The position numbers and the translations under genes are program-made. The notes below the pieces were generated by a model. It ran no database searches. It worked only from the letters and a program-made list of their open reading frames with translations, and was not told where the DNA came from. From contig NZ_LMSK01000004.1 of the NCBI RefSeq assembly GCF_001428385.1, positions 1 through 64,000 on the forward strand: a DNA stretch of 64,000 bases. The letters run 5' to 3'. The stretch is from Rhodanobacter sp. Soil772 (GTDB lineage Bacteria > Pseudomonadota > Gammaproteobacteria > Xanthomonadales > Rhodanobacteraceae). Positions 31,515 to 40,082 of this stretch are shown in pieces (the stretch's first letter is position 1; every line of letters begins with the position of its first letter).

Positions 31515-32467
31515 GCACGCACGCACACTGGCAGAGCCGACCGGAAGGCGGCGGACGTTTCGCGATCTGGCTGATCCGCACGATCGCGCTGTACGGCGGG
31601 CGCCGCATGGGCCGGCTGTGCCTGTACCCGATCACGCTGTACTTCTTCCTGCGTCGCGGGCCGGAACGGCAGGCCTCGCGGCAATACCTGCAGCGCGCGT
31701 TCGGCCGGCCGGCCACGACGTGGCAGGTGCTGAAGCACATCCACTGTTTCGCCGCGACGATCCTGGACCGGATCTTCCTGCTCGCGCACGGCGAGCAGCC
31801 GTTCCAGATCGAGACCGAGGGTCTGGACCTGCTCGACCAGCGCATCGCGCAGGGCCGCGGCGTGCTGCTGTTCGGCTCGCACCAGGGCAGTTTCGAGGCG
31901 CTGCGGGCGATCGGCGCGCGCCGGCCGGAGATGCCGCTGCGCGTGGTGCTGGACAAGCAGAAGACCCCGGCGATGACCGAGCTGCTCGAAGCGCTGGCGC
32001 CCGACGTGGGCGCCTGCGTGATCGACGCGGCGCAGGACGGCACCACGATCGCGCTGGCGATGGCCGAGGCCTGCCACGACGGCGCGCTGGTGGCGATGCT
32101 GGCCGATCGCGGCCGCGGCCACGAGGTGTTGCGGCGCACCGGTTTCCTCGGTTCTTCCGCACCGTTCCCGATCAGCCCGTGGCTGCTGGCGCATACGCTG
32201 CAGGTGCCGGTGGTACTGTGCTTCGGGCTGTACCTGGGCGGCAACCGCTACAAGCTGGTCTTCGAGCCGTTCAGCGACCAGGTGCAGATCCCGCGGCAGG
32301 ATCGCGGCCCGGCGCTGGATGCGTTGATTGCCCGCTACGCGCAACGGCTGGAACACTACATCCATGTCGCTCCCTACAACTGGTTCAACTTCTATGATTT
32401 CTGGCAAGACGCGCCTGTGGCTGACGGGCCTGCTGCTGCCGCTGTGGGCGAGCGCGTCGGCGTCTGA
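31511..32467 (+). CDS. LpxL/HtrB-type lysophospholipid acyltransferase
   Basis: 318-aa membrane-associated acyltransferase. An N-terminal hydrophobic/basic anchor (about 18-50; LYGGRRMGRLCLYPITLYFFL) is followed by the catalytic HQGSFE (HX4E, as in LpxL-family enzymes). Further family blocks are VLDKQKTPAM, ADRGRGHEVLRR and APYNWFNFYDFW at the C-terminus. In this cluster it would attach the finished aryl polyene, or an acyl group, to a lipid or glycolipid. Start is at the ATGA overlap. Confidence 0.85.
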   Translation: MSTHAHWQSRPEGGGRFAIWLIRTIALYGGRRMGRLCLYPITLYFFLRRGPERQASRQYLQRAFGRPATTWQVLKHIHCFAATILDRIFLLAHGEQPFQIETEGLDLLDQRIAQGRGVLLFGSHQGSFEALRAIGARRPEMPLRVVLDKQKTPAMTELLEALAPDVGACVIDAAQDGTTIALAMAEACHDGALVAMLADRGRGHEVLRRTGFLGSSAPFPISPWLLAHTLQVPVVLCFGLYLGGNRYKLVFEPFSDQVQIPRQDRGPALDALIARYAQRLEHYIHVAPYNWFNFYDFWQDAPVADGPAAAAVGERVGV

Positions 32468-33050
32468 GCCGGCGCCGGCAGCGTCGTCCGCGCCGGCGCT
32501 GATCGCGGCCCTGGGCCAGCCCGCGCCCGCGCATACCGCCTTCGCCGAAGCGCGTTTCCTGCAGGTGCTCGACCGGCCGCTGGTGGTTTCCGGCGAATTG
32601 TCGTGGCTCGGCGGCGACCGCTTGCAGCGGCGCGTCGATCACCCGCAGCAGGAAACGTCCACCATCGCCGACGGCGAGGTGACCCAGCAGCGCGCCGGCA
32701 AGAGTCCGCGGCACTTTTCGCTGAAGCGTGCGCCGCAGTTGCAGGTGCTGCTGGACAGCTTCGTGGCCTTGCTCAGCGGCGACGCCGCACGATTGCAGCA
32801 GGCGTTCGAGATCCGCCAGGGCGGCGCCGCCGCCGGCGCGTGGACGCTGACCCTGGTGCCGCGCGACGCTCGCGTGGCGAAGACCGTCGCCAGCATCCGC
32901 ATCGACGGCTACGCGAAGGCCTCGCGCTGCATGCACATGCAGGAAGCCGATGGCGATCTCGCGGTCGACCTGCTCGGCCCGCTGGCCGCGCAGATGCCGG
33001 CCGAGCCCACCCGTGAAGCGCTGCAGGCGCTGTGTCAGAGCGCGCCCTGA
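32394..33050 (+). CDS. LolA-related outer membrane lipoprotein carrier-like protein
   Basis: 218-aa secreted protein: signal peptide about 1-22 (TRLWLTGLLLPLWASASA), then a LolA/LolB-like half-barrel. FAEARFLQVLDRPLVVSGELSW and LVPRDARVAKTVASIRIDGYA are typical of LolA-related proteins found in aryl polyene clusters. It probably shuttles the lipid-linked polyene across the periplasm. The ATG at 32394 lies 74 nt inside the acyltransferase gene in another frame; an upstream in-frame start at 32328 would lack a signal peptide at the N-terminus. Confidence 0.8.
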   Translation: MISGKTRLWLTGLLLPLWASASASEPAPAASSAPALIAALGQPAPAHTAFAEARFLQVLDRPLVVSGELSWLGGDRLQRRVDHPQQETSTIADGEVTQQRAGKSPRHFSLKRAPQLQVLLDSFVALLSGDAARLQQAFEIRQGGAAAGAWTLTLVPRDARVAKTVASIRIDGYAKASRCMHMQEADGDLAVDLLGPLAAQMPAEPTREALQALCQSAP

Positions 33051-33052
33051 GC

Positions 33053-35371
33053 ATGCGTCGGGGCGCACGCGCGGCACTGCTGATCGGATGGTTGCTGGCG
33101 CTGGCCGGGCTCGGCTGGATGGTCAGCCAGCGGCTGCACGTCAGCACCGACCTGCGCAGCTTCATGCCCGCGCCGACCACGCCGGACCAGCGCCTGCTGA
33201 TGGAGCAGGTCGGCGAGGGGCCGGGTTCGCGTTTGCTGCTGTTGTCCATCTCTGGCCAGTCCGACGAACAGCTGGCGGCGCTGAGCCAGGGTCTCGCCGC
33301 GGCGCTGAAGAACGACAAACGCTACAGCCAGGCGCTCAATGGCAGCTTCGATCTCGGCGCGCTGGACGCCAGCCTGCTGCCGTATCGCTACCTGCTGTCG
33401 CCCACGTTGGACACGCAGCCGCTGGACGAGGCGTATCTGGCCGACCAGCTGCAGCAGCGGCTGGACGATCTTTCCTCACCGGCCGCCAGTCTGCTGAAAG
33501 GTCTGTTGCCGCGCGACCCCACGCTGGAGGTGCTGAAGCTGGCCGAGTTGTGGGCGCCGGCGAAATCGCCGGAGCTGCGCGAGGGCGTGTGGTTCTCGCC
33601 GCAGGACGAAGCGCTGTTGCTGGTGCAGACGGTGGCTGCCGGGTTCGACCCGGGCGCGCAGCAGCAGGCGATCGACGGCATCCGCCAGGCCTTTCATGCG
33701 TTGCCCGGCAGTGCCGGCGCGAAGCTCGAACTGAGCGGGCCGGGCTATTTCAGCGTGGTGGTCGGTGCACAGACGCGGCATCAGGCCGACTGGATCGGGC
33801 GCATCTCCACCGTGGGTTTCATCGCGCTGCTGCTGCTGGCGTATCGCAGCTTCAGCTCGCTGCTGCTGTCGGCGCTGCCGATCGCCAGCGCCGCGCTGGC
33901 CGGCATCGCCGCGTTGACCGTGGCGTTTCCCGAAGTACACGGGATCACCCTGGCGTTCGGCTTCACCCTGCTCGGCGTGGCGCAGGAATACCCGATCCGC
34001 GTGCTCAGCCACCGCCGCGCCGGCGAGGATGCGGTGCACAGCGTGCGCGCGTTGTGGCCGCTGCTGCTGACCGCCATCGCCTCGGCCTGCATCGCCTACC
34101 TGGCGTTCTACGCGTCGGGCGTGAACGGGCTGAAGCAGCTGGCCGTGTTCACCATCGTCGGCCTGCTGGTGGCCGGCTTCAGCACACGCTACCTGCTGCC
34201 GCACCTGCTGCCGCGGCGCGTGCGCGACGTCGCCGACATGCGCTGGCTGGCGCGTGCACGCGATGTGGTCGACCGGCTGCCGCGGCCGCGCTGGATTCCC
34301 GTGGCGGTCGCCGTGGCGATCGTGCTGATGCTGGCGCTCGCACCGGCGCCGTTCTGGCAGAACAACCTCGCCGCGCTGACTCCGCTGCCGCAGGATCTGC
34401 TGCAGCACGACGCGCGCCTGCGCGAGGCGCTCGGCGCGCCCGACGTGCGCTACCTGCTGGTGCTGCAGGCGCCGACCGAGCAGGGCGTGCTGGCGCTGTC
34501 GGAGCAACTGCAGCCGCGCGTCGATGCACTGCTGGCGCAACACGCGGCCGACGCGCTGGAACTGCCGTCGCGCTATCTGCCGACAGTAGCGTTGCAGCGC
34601 GAACGCCAGCAGGAGCTGCCTGATCGCGCCACGCTGCAGCACGCGCTGGACGAAGCCTTGCAGGGCCTGCCGTTCCGTGCCGACCTGTTCCAGCCGTTCG
34701 TCGACGATGTGGAAACCGCGCGCACGCTGCCACCACTGACGCCGCAACGCTACGCGCAGACGCCGCTGGGCCAGCGCCTCGCCGCCATGCTGGTGGAGCG
34801 CGACGGGCACTGGCTGGGCCTGGGCACGGTCAGCGGCGTGCACGATGCGGACGCGCTGCAGGCGCTGGGCGAAAACACGAACGGCACGGTGCGCCTGCTC
34901 GACCTCAAGGCAGCCTCGGAGTCGCTGGTGGTCGACTACCGCACGCGCATCCTGCAGGCCCTGCTGGTCGCCGCGATTTTGCTGGTGCTGACCATCACGT
35001 TCGCCCTGCGCAGCCTGCGCCGCGCCTGGCACGTGCTGGCGCCGATGACCCTGGCCACCTTCCTGGTGCTGGCGGTGGAGCGCGTGGCCGGTGTCGAGAT
35101 CTCGCTGTTCCACCTGGTCGCGCTGATCCTCGCCGGCGGCCTCGGTCTGCACTACGCGCTGTTCTTCGAGCGCGACACCGGCGACCCGGCCGAGCAGCGA
35201 CGCACCCTGCACGCCACCCTTGTCTGTGTGTTGTCCGCACTGCTGGTGTTCGGCATGCTGGCGTGGGCGACGATCCCGGTGCTGCGTGCGATCGGGCTCA
35301 CCGTGAGCCTGGGCGTGGCGTTCCACTTCTGCCTGTCGATCCTGATGGCGCCGCATGCTCGACAAGACTGA
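33053..35371 (+). CDS. MMPL/RND-family exporter of the aryl polyene cluster
   Basis: 772-aa membrane protein with the two-repeat RND/MMPL layout: a first transmembrane helix (about 6-26), a periplasmic loop, five clustered helices (about 250-390; GFIALLLLAYRSFSSLLLSA, ITLAFGFTLLGVAQEYPIRVL), then a second loop and helix cluster (about 640-770). It is the predicted exporter of the polyene lipid to the periplasm and works with the LolA-like protein. The ATG at 33053 follows the LolA-like stop by 2 nt; a GTG at 33032 is also in frame. Confidence 0.88.
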   Translation: MRRGARAALLIGWLLALAGLGWMVSQRLHVSTDLRSFMPAPTTPDQRLLMEQVGEGPGSRLLLLSISGQSDEQLAALSQGLAAALKNDKRYSQALNGSFDLGALDASLLPYRYLLSPTLDTQPLDEAYLADQLQQRLDDLSSPAASLLKGLLPRDPTLEVLKLAELWAPAKSPELREGVWFSPQDEALLLVQTVAAGFDPGAQQQAIDGIRQAFHALPGSAGAKLELSGPGYFSVVVGAQTRHQADWIGRISTVGFIALLLLAYRSFSSLLLSALPIASAALAGIAALTVAFPEVHGITLAFGFTLLGVAQEYPIRVLSHRRAGEDAVHSVRALWPLLLTAIASACIAYLAFYASGVNGLKQLAVFTIVGLLVAGFSTRYLLPHLLPRRVRDVADMRWLARARDVVDRLPRPRWIPVAVAVAIVLMLALAPAPFWQNNLAALTPLPQDLLQHDARLREALGAPDVRYLLVLQAPTEQGVLALSEQLQPRVDALLAQHAADALELPSRYLPTVALQRERQQELPDRATLQHALDEALQGLPFRADLFQPFVDDVETARTLPPLTPQRYAQTPLGQRLAAMLVERDGHWLGLGTVSGVHDADALQALGENTNGTVRLLDLKAASESLVVDYRTRILQALLVAAILLVLTITFALRSLRRAWHVLAPMTLATFLVLAVERVAGVEISLFHLVALILAGGLGLHYALFFERDTGDPAEQRRTLHATLVCVLSALLVFGMLAWATIPVLRAIGLTVSLGVAFHFCLSILMAPHARQD

Positions 35372-35789
35372 CTGGGCGCACCTGATCCCGCACGCGGGCA
35401 CGATGTGCCTGCTCGATGCGGTGCTGGCGTGGGACGAACGCACGATCTACGCGATCAGTGCAAACCATGCGCGCGCGGACAACCCGTTGCGCGGCGCGCA
35501 CGGCCTGCACGCCGTGCACCTGGCCGAATACGGCGCGCAGGCGATGGCAGTGCACGGCGCGCTGCTGGCACGTGCGCGCGGCAGCGAGACGGTGCGTCCC
35601 GGCATGCTGGTCAGCCTGCGCGACGTGCAGTTGTTCGAGGAATACGTCGATCGGCTCGGCGGCCATCTGGACGTCCATGCCGAATGCCTTTACGCGGACG
35701 ACGGCGGCGCGCAGTATGCGTTCCGCGTCGAGCACCGCGGCCGCCTGCTCGCCAGCGGTCGCGCCGCGGTCATTCATTCTTCCCGCTGA
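35355..35789 (+). CDS. ApeP-like hotdog dehydratase
   Basis: 144-aa hotdog-fold protein of the ApeP/FabA-like family. It begins MLDKTDWAHLIPHAGTMCLLDAV and contains GAHGLHAVHLAEYGAQAMAVHG, which aligns with the central helix of these dehydratases. It should work beside the other dehydratase in polyene elongation. Its start overlaps the end of the MMPL gene by 17 nt, indicating coupling. Confidence 0.82.
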   Translation: MLDKTDWAHLIPHAGTMCLLDAVLAWDERTIYAISANHARADNPLRGAHGLHAVHLAEYGAQAMAVHGALLARARGSETVRPGMLVSLRDVQLFEEYVDRLGGHLDVHAECLYADDGGAQYAFRVEHRGRLLASGRAAVIHSSR

Positions 35790-35808
35790 TTTACCTGCGA
35801 GGTCTGCC

Positions 35809-36546
35809 ATGTCCGAAGCCCATCCCGCGCGCCGCGCCCTGGTCACCGGCGGCAGCGGCGAGCTCGGCGGCGCGATCTGCCACGCGCTCGCCGTGGCCGG
35901 CTGGCACGTCATCGTGCACGGCCATCACAGCCTGACCCGGGCCGAGGAAACCGCCGCGGCGATCGTTGCTGCGGGCGGCAGCGCGCAGGCGCTGGCGTTC
36001 GACGTCACTGACGCGGAAGTGACCCGTGCCGCGCTGGACGTTCTGCTGTCCGAAGGGCCGGTCCACGCGCTGGTCAACAACGCCGGCATCCACGACGACG
36101 CGCCGATGGCCGGCATGAGCGACGAGCAGTGGCACCGGGTGATCGACGTCTCGCTGCATGGTTTCTTCCACGTCACCCAGCCGCTGCTGCTGCCGATGGC
36201 GCGCGCGCGTTTCGGCCGCATCGTTTCGATCGGCTCGGCGGCGGCGCAGCTGGGCAATCGCGGCCAGACCAATTACGCCGCGGCGAAGGCCGCGCTGGTG
36301 GGCGCCAGCAAGTCGCTGGCGCGCGAGATGGCCTCGCGCGGGATCACCGTCAACGTGGTCGCGCCCGGCGTGATCGAGGGGCGCATGGCCGATGCCGCGT
36401 TCCCGCCCGAACGCATCCGCGAGCTGGTGCCCGCGCAGCGCGCCGGCAGGCCGGAGGAAGTCGCCGCGCTGGTCGCGTTCCTGTGCTCGGACGCGGCCGG
36501 CTACATCAACGGCCAGCTGATCGGCGTCAACGGCGCGATGGGCTGA
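35809..36546 (+). CDS. 3-oxoacyl-ACP reductase (FabG-like SDR)
   Basis: 245-aa short-chain dehydrogenase. The N-terminal cofactor motif is TGGSGELGGAI, followed by NNAGIHDDAPM, the catalytic Ser in IVSIGSAAAQLG, and the catalytic YAAAK (YxxxK). It is the expected NADPH-dependent ketoreductase of the polyene elongation cycle. The frame is open from 35416, but the ATG at 35809 matches the family start and has GAGG upstream. Confidence 0.92.
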   Translation: MSEAHPARRALVTGGSGELGGAICHALAVAGWHVIVHGHHSLTRAEETAAAIVAAGGSAQALAFDVTDAEVTRAALDVLLSEGPVHALVNNAGIHDDAPMAGMSDEQWHRVIDVSLHGFFHVTQPLLLPMARARFGRIVSIGSAAAQLGNRGQTNYAAAKAALVGASKSLAREMASRGITVNVVAPGVIEGRMADAAFPPERIRELVPAQRAGRPEEVAALVAFLCSDAAGYINGQLIGVNGAMG

Positions 36547-36608
36547 GCGGCAGCGAGCCGGCATACTGTGCGGACGGAGCCAGGGGGCTCCATCACGGAG
36601 GATGTCTG

Positions 36609-37136
36609 ATGCGCAAGACTGTTCTTGTTTTCGCCGCCTTGCTGTGCGGCGCTGTTTCCGTTGCCCATGCCGCCGACAACATCGCGGCGCCTGCCGCAGT
36701 GAGCGTGCCGACGGTGGTTCCTTTCGCGCAGGATGCGGTGATCGCGGGTGCGATCAAGCGCGAATGCCAGCTTGGCGAGAAGCTGTCTGGCTTCATCAAG
36801 AAGTACGGGCAGGAGAACGGCGTGACCGTGACGCAGGCGGCGCAGGTCAGCGCCGATTCGGCGGGCCGTGCGCTGGTGCTGGAGATCACCGATTCGGTGG
36901 CCGATGGCAACGCATTCCTGGGCCATCACACCTACACCACGGTGAAGGGCAGGCTCTATCAGGATGGCGTTGAGGTCGGCAATTTCATCGGCCGGCGCAA
37001 TTCGATGGGCGGCGCGTTCGGTGGCTTCAAGGGCAATTGCTCGGTGCTCGGGCGCACCGTCCGGGCGCTTGGGGAAGACATTGCCGGCTGGCTGGCCCAG
37101 CCCGGCAAGGACGGCATGCTCGGCGACCTGCAGTAA
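36609..37136 (+). CDS. Secreted protein of unknown function in the aryl polyene cluster
   Basis: 175-aa protein with a clear signal peptide (MRKTVLVFAALLCGAVSVAHA, cleaved near residue 21) and a ribosome binding site GGAGG. The mature part has two cysteines (about 49 and 143) that could form a disulfide. It also has alternating hydrophobic stretches (RALVLEITDSVADGNAFLG, YQDGVEVGNFIGRRNSMGGA). I do not recognise the family. It is the last rightward gene of the cluster and may be co-transcribed with the reductase 62 bp upstream. Confidence 0.75.
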   Translation: MRKTVLVFAALLCGAVSVAHAADNIAAPAAVSVPTVVPFAQDAVIAGAIKRECQLGEKLSGFIKKYGQENGVTVTQAAQVSADSAGRALVLEITDSVADGNAFLGHHTYTTVKGRLYQDGVEVGNFIGRRNSMGGAFGGFKGNCSVLGRTVRALGEDIAGWLAQPGKDGMLGDLQ

Positions 37137-37150
37137 CCGGGTCGGCGCCA

Positions 37151-37175
37151 GGCCATCGTCCCCGAGGCGATGGCC
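37151..37175. terminator. Hairpin between convergent genes, possible weak terminator
   Basis: GGCCATCG, a 9-nt loop, CGATGGCC. It lies between the stop of the secreted protein gene (37136) and the stop of the convergent GT2 gene (37187). No T-run follows on either strand, so termination would be weak or factor-assisted. Confidence 0.35.
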
Positions 37176-37186
37176 GCCGCGCAACG

Positions 37187-37942
37187 TCAGTTTGCGGGAT
37201 CGTCGACGATGAGCGGTGCCGCGCGCGAGCGGCGATGGCTGGCGACGATGTGGCCGTAGTGCAGGACCCGGCCGATCGTGTAGGTGGTGATGCGGGTGAC
37301 GTCGCGCACCGGCTTGAGGTGGCTGGGACGGAACGTGCCGTGGTAGCGCGAGGCGATCGGCACCGAGACCACGCCAAGCTTTTTCTCGCGCGAGGCGGCG
37401 ATCAGGATCGCCGCCTCGAACACGAAGTTTTCCGCCGGCAGGTCGACCAGCTGCAGCGCCGCGCGCGGATACCAGCGCTGCCCGCTCTGGGTGTCGGCCA
37501 CCGGCTGCCCGCAGGCCCACGAGATGCCCCAGTCGGCGACCGCGTTGGCGCGCCGGCGGCCCTTCGGCTGCTGCTCGCGATCGAGCAGGCGCGCGCCGAT
37601 CACGATGTGCCCGGGATACTGTGCGGCGGCCGCCACGATGCGCGGAATGTCGCTGGCCAGGTGCTGGCCGTCGCCATCCATCGTCAGCACCGCGTCGTAG
37701 CCCTGGCGCAGCGCTTCGCGGAAGCCGTGGCGCAGCGCCTCGCCCTTGCCGCAGCGTTCTTCGTGGCGCAGCAGGGTAACCGGCAACGCGGCGACGATGT
37801 CCGGGGTGCGGTCGTCGGAGCCGTCGTCGATCACGATCACCGGTGCACCGAGCGCCAGCACGGATTCGACCACCGACTGGATCGCAGCCTCCTCGTTGAG
37901 GCAGGGAATCAGCACGCACCAGCGCGCCACGGCAGTGTTCAA
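37187..37942 (-). CDS. Glycosyltransferase family 2
   Basis: About 251 aa. The GT-A fold is visible: the N-terminal VLIPCLNEEAAIQSVVESV, then VIVIDDGSDDRT, and the metal-binding DXD region in VLTMDGDGQH. The acceptor block FVFEAAILIAA follows. There are no transmembrane segments. In xanthomonadin-type clusters a GT2 is common and probably glycosylates the lipid anchor; this is inference. The start is unusual: no ATG precedes the domain. A TTG at 37942 overlaps the upstream stop (TTGA) and has GGAG 8 nt upstream. A GTG at 37930 is the alternative. Confidence 0.85.
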   Translation of the reverse strand: MNTAVARWCVLIPCLNEEAAIQSVVESVLALGAPVIVIDDGSDDRTPDIVAALPVTLLRHEERCGKGEALRHGFREALRQGYDAVLTMDGDGQHLASDIPRIVAAAAQYPGHIVIGARLLDREQQPKGRRRANAVADWGISWACGQPVADTQSGQRWYPRAALQLVDLPAENFVFEAAILIAASREKKLGVVSVPIASRYHGTFRPSHLKPVRDVTRITTYTIGRVLHYGHIVASHRRSRAAPLIVDDPAN

Positions 37943-38730
37943 GCGACGTTCTCCATGTCGATCCGCAAGCCGAGTGTAGCGGCAGCGGCCAGTTCGCAGT
38001 GTCCGCCCGCACTGGCCAGCAGGGCCAGCAGCGGCAGGCTGGCGGCCGACGGGTTGCCGGCGCGCCAGCCGTGCAGCGGTTCCGGCAAGGGTACGTCGGT
38101 GGGCGCGGTGCCCAGTTGCAGGTCGAGCCGGGCCAGCGTCGCCGGGCCGGCTTGCGGCGCCAGCACCAGCGCGCAGCCGAACGCCTGCGCGCAGCCGGTG
38201 ACTTCGCCCAGCGGGCCGCTGCCGGCGGTGTCGCTGCACACCAGCAGCAGCGGACGCTGCTCGGCCAATACCTGGCTGGCCGCTTCCAGCAGCGCGGCGC
38301 CGAAGCTGGCGCGCTGGGCGCAGATCGCGGTGGATGGCGCGTGGCAACCGGTGGCGATGGTCCAGTAGCCGACCGCGGCGTTGTGCACCGAGTTGTGGAA
38401 GCGGATCGGCGACAGCTCGGTGGGCGCCTGCGCCAAGGTGGCGCACATGTAGTCGGTGATCGCCTGGTCGCCGTGGGCGGAGGCGAACACGCAGGCCAGC
38501 GCGGCGGCATCGCGGCCGCTCATCGCCACCGCCTGGCCGGCCACCTCGACCGCCAGCAGCACGCTTTCCGGCGCGCGCCGGCGTTCGTTCGGCGGCAGGC
38601 TGGCGGCGGCCGGTCGCGGCGGCGGCACGGGCGGGGTGGTGCCGGCCAGCAACGCGCGCAGCGCGGCGAAGTTGGCCAGTTGCGGCGACCACAGGCCGAC
38701 GCCTTCGACGTGGACGCGCAGCGTATTCAT
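37939..38730 (-). CDS. Beta-ketoacyl synthase-like chain-length factor
   Basis: 263-aa partial thiolase-fold protein of the chain-length-factor type found beside ketosynthases in aryl polyene clusters (ApeC-like). It has FHNSVHNAAVGYWTIATGCHAPSTAICA and SFGAALLEAASQVLA, matching the N-terminal ketosynthase half, but lacks the later HGT and GHT histidine motifs, so it is not catalytic by itself. It should dimerise with the ketosynthase encoded just upstream and set polyene length. Its ATG overlaps the end of that gene by 4 nt. Confidence 0.83.
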   Translation of the reverse strand: MNTLRVHVEGVGLWSPQLANFAALRALLAGTTPPVPPPRPAAASLPPNERRRAPESVLLAVEVAGQAVAMSGRDAAALACVFASAHGDQAITDYMCATLAQAPTELSPIRFHNSVHNAAVGYWTIATGCHAPSTAICAQRASFGAALLEAASQVLAEQRPLLLVCSDTAGSGPLGEVTGCAQAFGCALVLAPQAGPATLARLDLQLGTAPTDVPLPEPLHGWRAGNPSAASLPLLALLASAGGHCELAAAATLGLRIDMENVA

Positions 38731-39932
38731 GCGGCAGATCCCGCACGGGCGAACGCCAGGCAGGCGTTGTTGCCGCCAAAGCCGAACGAGTTGCTGAGCG
38801 CCACGTCGACGCGCTGGCGTTCATTGCGCCAGGCGAAGTGCGCGCCGCAGATCGGGTCGGGCGTGCCGCCGCCGAGGTTGCCGGGGACCAGGCCGTGCTC
38901 GATCGCCTGCAGCGCGATCGTCGCCTCGACGATGCCGGCCGCGCCCAGCGTATGGCCGGTGAAGCCCTTGGTCGAGCTGGCCCGCGTGCGGGCCGGAAAG
39001 ACGCGGCCGACCAGCGCCGCCTCGACTTCGTCGTTCTTCTGGCTGGCGGTGCCGTGCAGGTTGATGTAGTCGACCCGGGCCGCGTCGAGGCCGGCGCGCG
39101 CCAGCGCGTCGTTCAACGCCAGCTCGGCGCCGAGGCCGTCCGGGTGCGGGGTGGACATGTGGTGCGCGTCGCTGGCCTCGCCGTAGCCGAGCAGTCGCGG
39201 CGCATCGGGCGCCACGTCGACGCGTTCCAGCAAGGCGAAGCCGGCAGCCTCGCCGATCGAGATGCCGTTGCGCGCGGCGTCGAACGGGCGACACGGTTCG
39301 GGCGACACCAGCTCCAGCGCGTTGAAGCCGAACAGCACGCTGTCGCACAAGGTGTCGACGCCGCCGACTACCGCCGCATCGACCAGGCCGAGGCGGATCA
39401 TCCGCTCGGCGCTGGCGAACACCTTGGCGCTGGACGAGCAGGCGGTGGAGACGGTCAGGCACGGGCCCTCGAGTTCCAGCGCGGCGGCGGCGAAGGCGGC
39501 CAGCGAGTGCGGCGCGTGGATCGCCGGGCGTAGCATGTCGTCGGCGAAGCCGCCGTCGGCATCGAGCCGGCGATAGGCTTCCTCGGTGGCGCCGATGCTG
39601 GCGGTGGAGGTGCCCAGCAGCAGCGCCACGCGGTCGGCGCCGTAGCGCGTGCGCGCGGCGTGCACGCGTTCGAGGAAGCCGTCCTGGTTCAGGCCCAGCC
39701 AGGCCAGTCGGTTGTTGCGGCAGTCCCATGCGCGCAGGGTGGCGGGCAGGGCGACGTCTTCCACGCCGTCGACGCGGCCGATCCAGCAGGCCAGCGGCGC
39801 GCTGCTGATGTCGTTCGGGCGCAGCCCGCTGCGCGCGTGTTCGAGCGCGTCGAGCTGCGCTGCAAGGCCGCTGCCCATGGCGGAGGTGGCGGTATACGCG
39901 GTGACCGCGAGGGGTGTCATGAGAGTGGGCAT
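38727..39932 (-). CDS. Beta-ketoacyl-ACP synthase (FabF/FabB-like) of the aryl polyene cluster
   Basis: 401-aa ketosynthase with the full Cys-His-His triad: nucleophile in STACSSSAKVFASA (about 164), His in NLHGTASQKNDEVEA (about 295) and His in KGFTGHTLGAAG (about 330). The C-terminal SFGFGGNNACL loop is present. It extends the aryl starter with malonyl units. It is transcribed leftward as the first gene of ketosynthase - chain-length factor - GT2, with overlapping ends. The ATGs at 39932 and 39920 are both possible starts. Confidence 0.92.
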   Translation of the reverse strand: MPTLMTPLAVTAYTATSAMGSGLAAQLDALEHARSGLRPNDISSAPLACWIGRVDGVEDVALPATLRAWDCRNNRLAWLGLNQDGFLERVHAARTRYGADRVALLLGTSTASIGATEEAYRRLDADGGFADDMLRPAIHAPHSLAAFAAAALELEGPCLTVSTACSSSAKVFASAERMIRLGLVDAAVVGGVDTLCDSVLFGFNALELVSPEPCRPFDAARNGISIGEAAGFALLERVDVAPDAPRLLGYGEASDAHHMSTPHPDGLGAELALNDALARAGLDAARVDYINLHGTASQKNDEVEAALVGRVFPARTRASSTKGFTGHTLGAAGIVEATIALQAIEHGLVPGNLGGGTPDPICGAHFAWRNERQRVDVALSNSFGFGGNNACLAFARAGSAA

Positions 39933-40082
39933 CAGGAAAGCCTAACGTTGACCCCGCAGAATGCCTAGCCTGCGGCTGGCCCACGCCAAGCGGGGTATTC
40001 AGCGTAACCCCGGCGGCATGAGGATGCCGCGAACCGCACGGCCGGCTAAGCTGGCTCGTCCCACCGCCTTTTCACGCCGCCC

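Larger units (their letters stand above)
29050..39932. other. Xanthomonadin-like aryl polyene biosynthetic gene cluster
   Basis: Twelve or thirteen adjacent genes fit aryl polyene (xanthomonadin) synthesis. The parts are a XanB2-like chorismatase, an ACP, a polytopic membrane protein, two hotdog dehydratases, an LpxL-like acyltransferase, a LolA-like carrier, an MMPL exporter, a FabG-like reductase, a secreted protein, a GT2, a chain-length factor and a ketosynthase. In Xanthomonas such clusters make membrane-bound yellow aryl polyenes that protect against light and oxidation. Not seen in the window are the adenylation enzyme that loads the aryl starter, a second ACP, a thioesterase and a halogenase. 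These may be unlinked. Confidence 0.88.

Noticed and set aside
31514..32244. Minus-strand frame over the acyltransferase and hotdog genes
   Set aside because: Shadow of the overlapping rightward operon, whose products have clear catalytic motifs.
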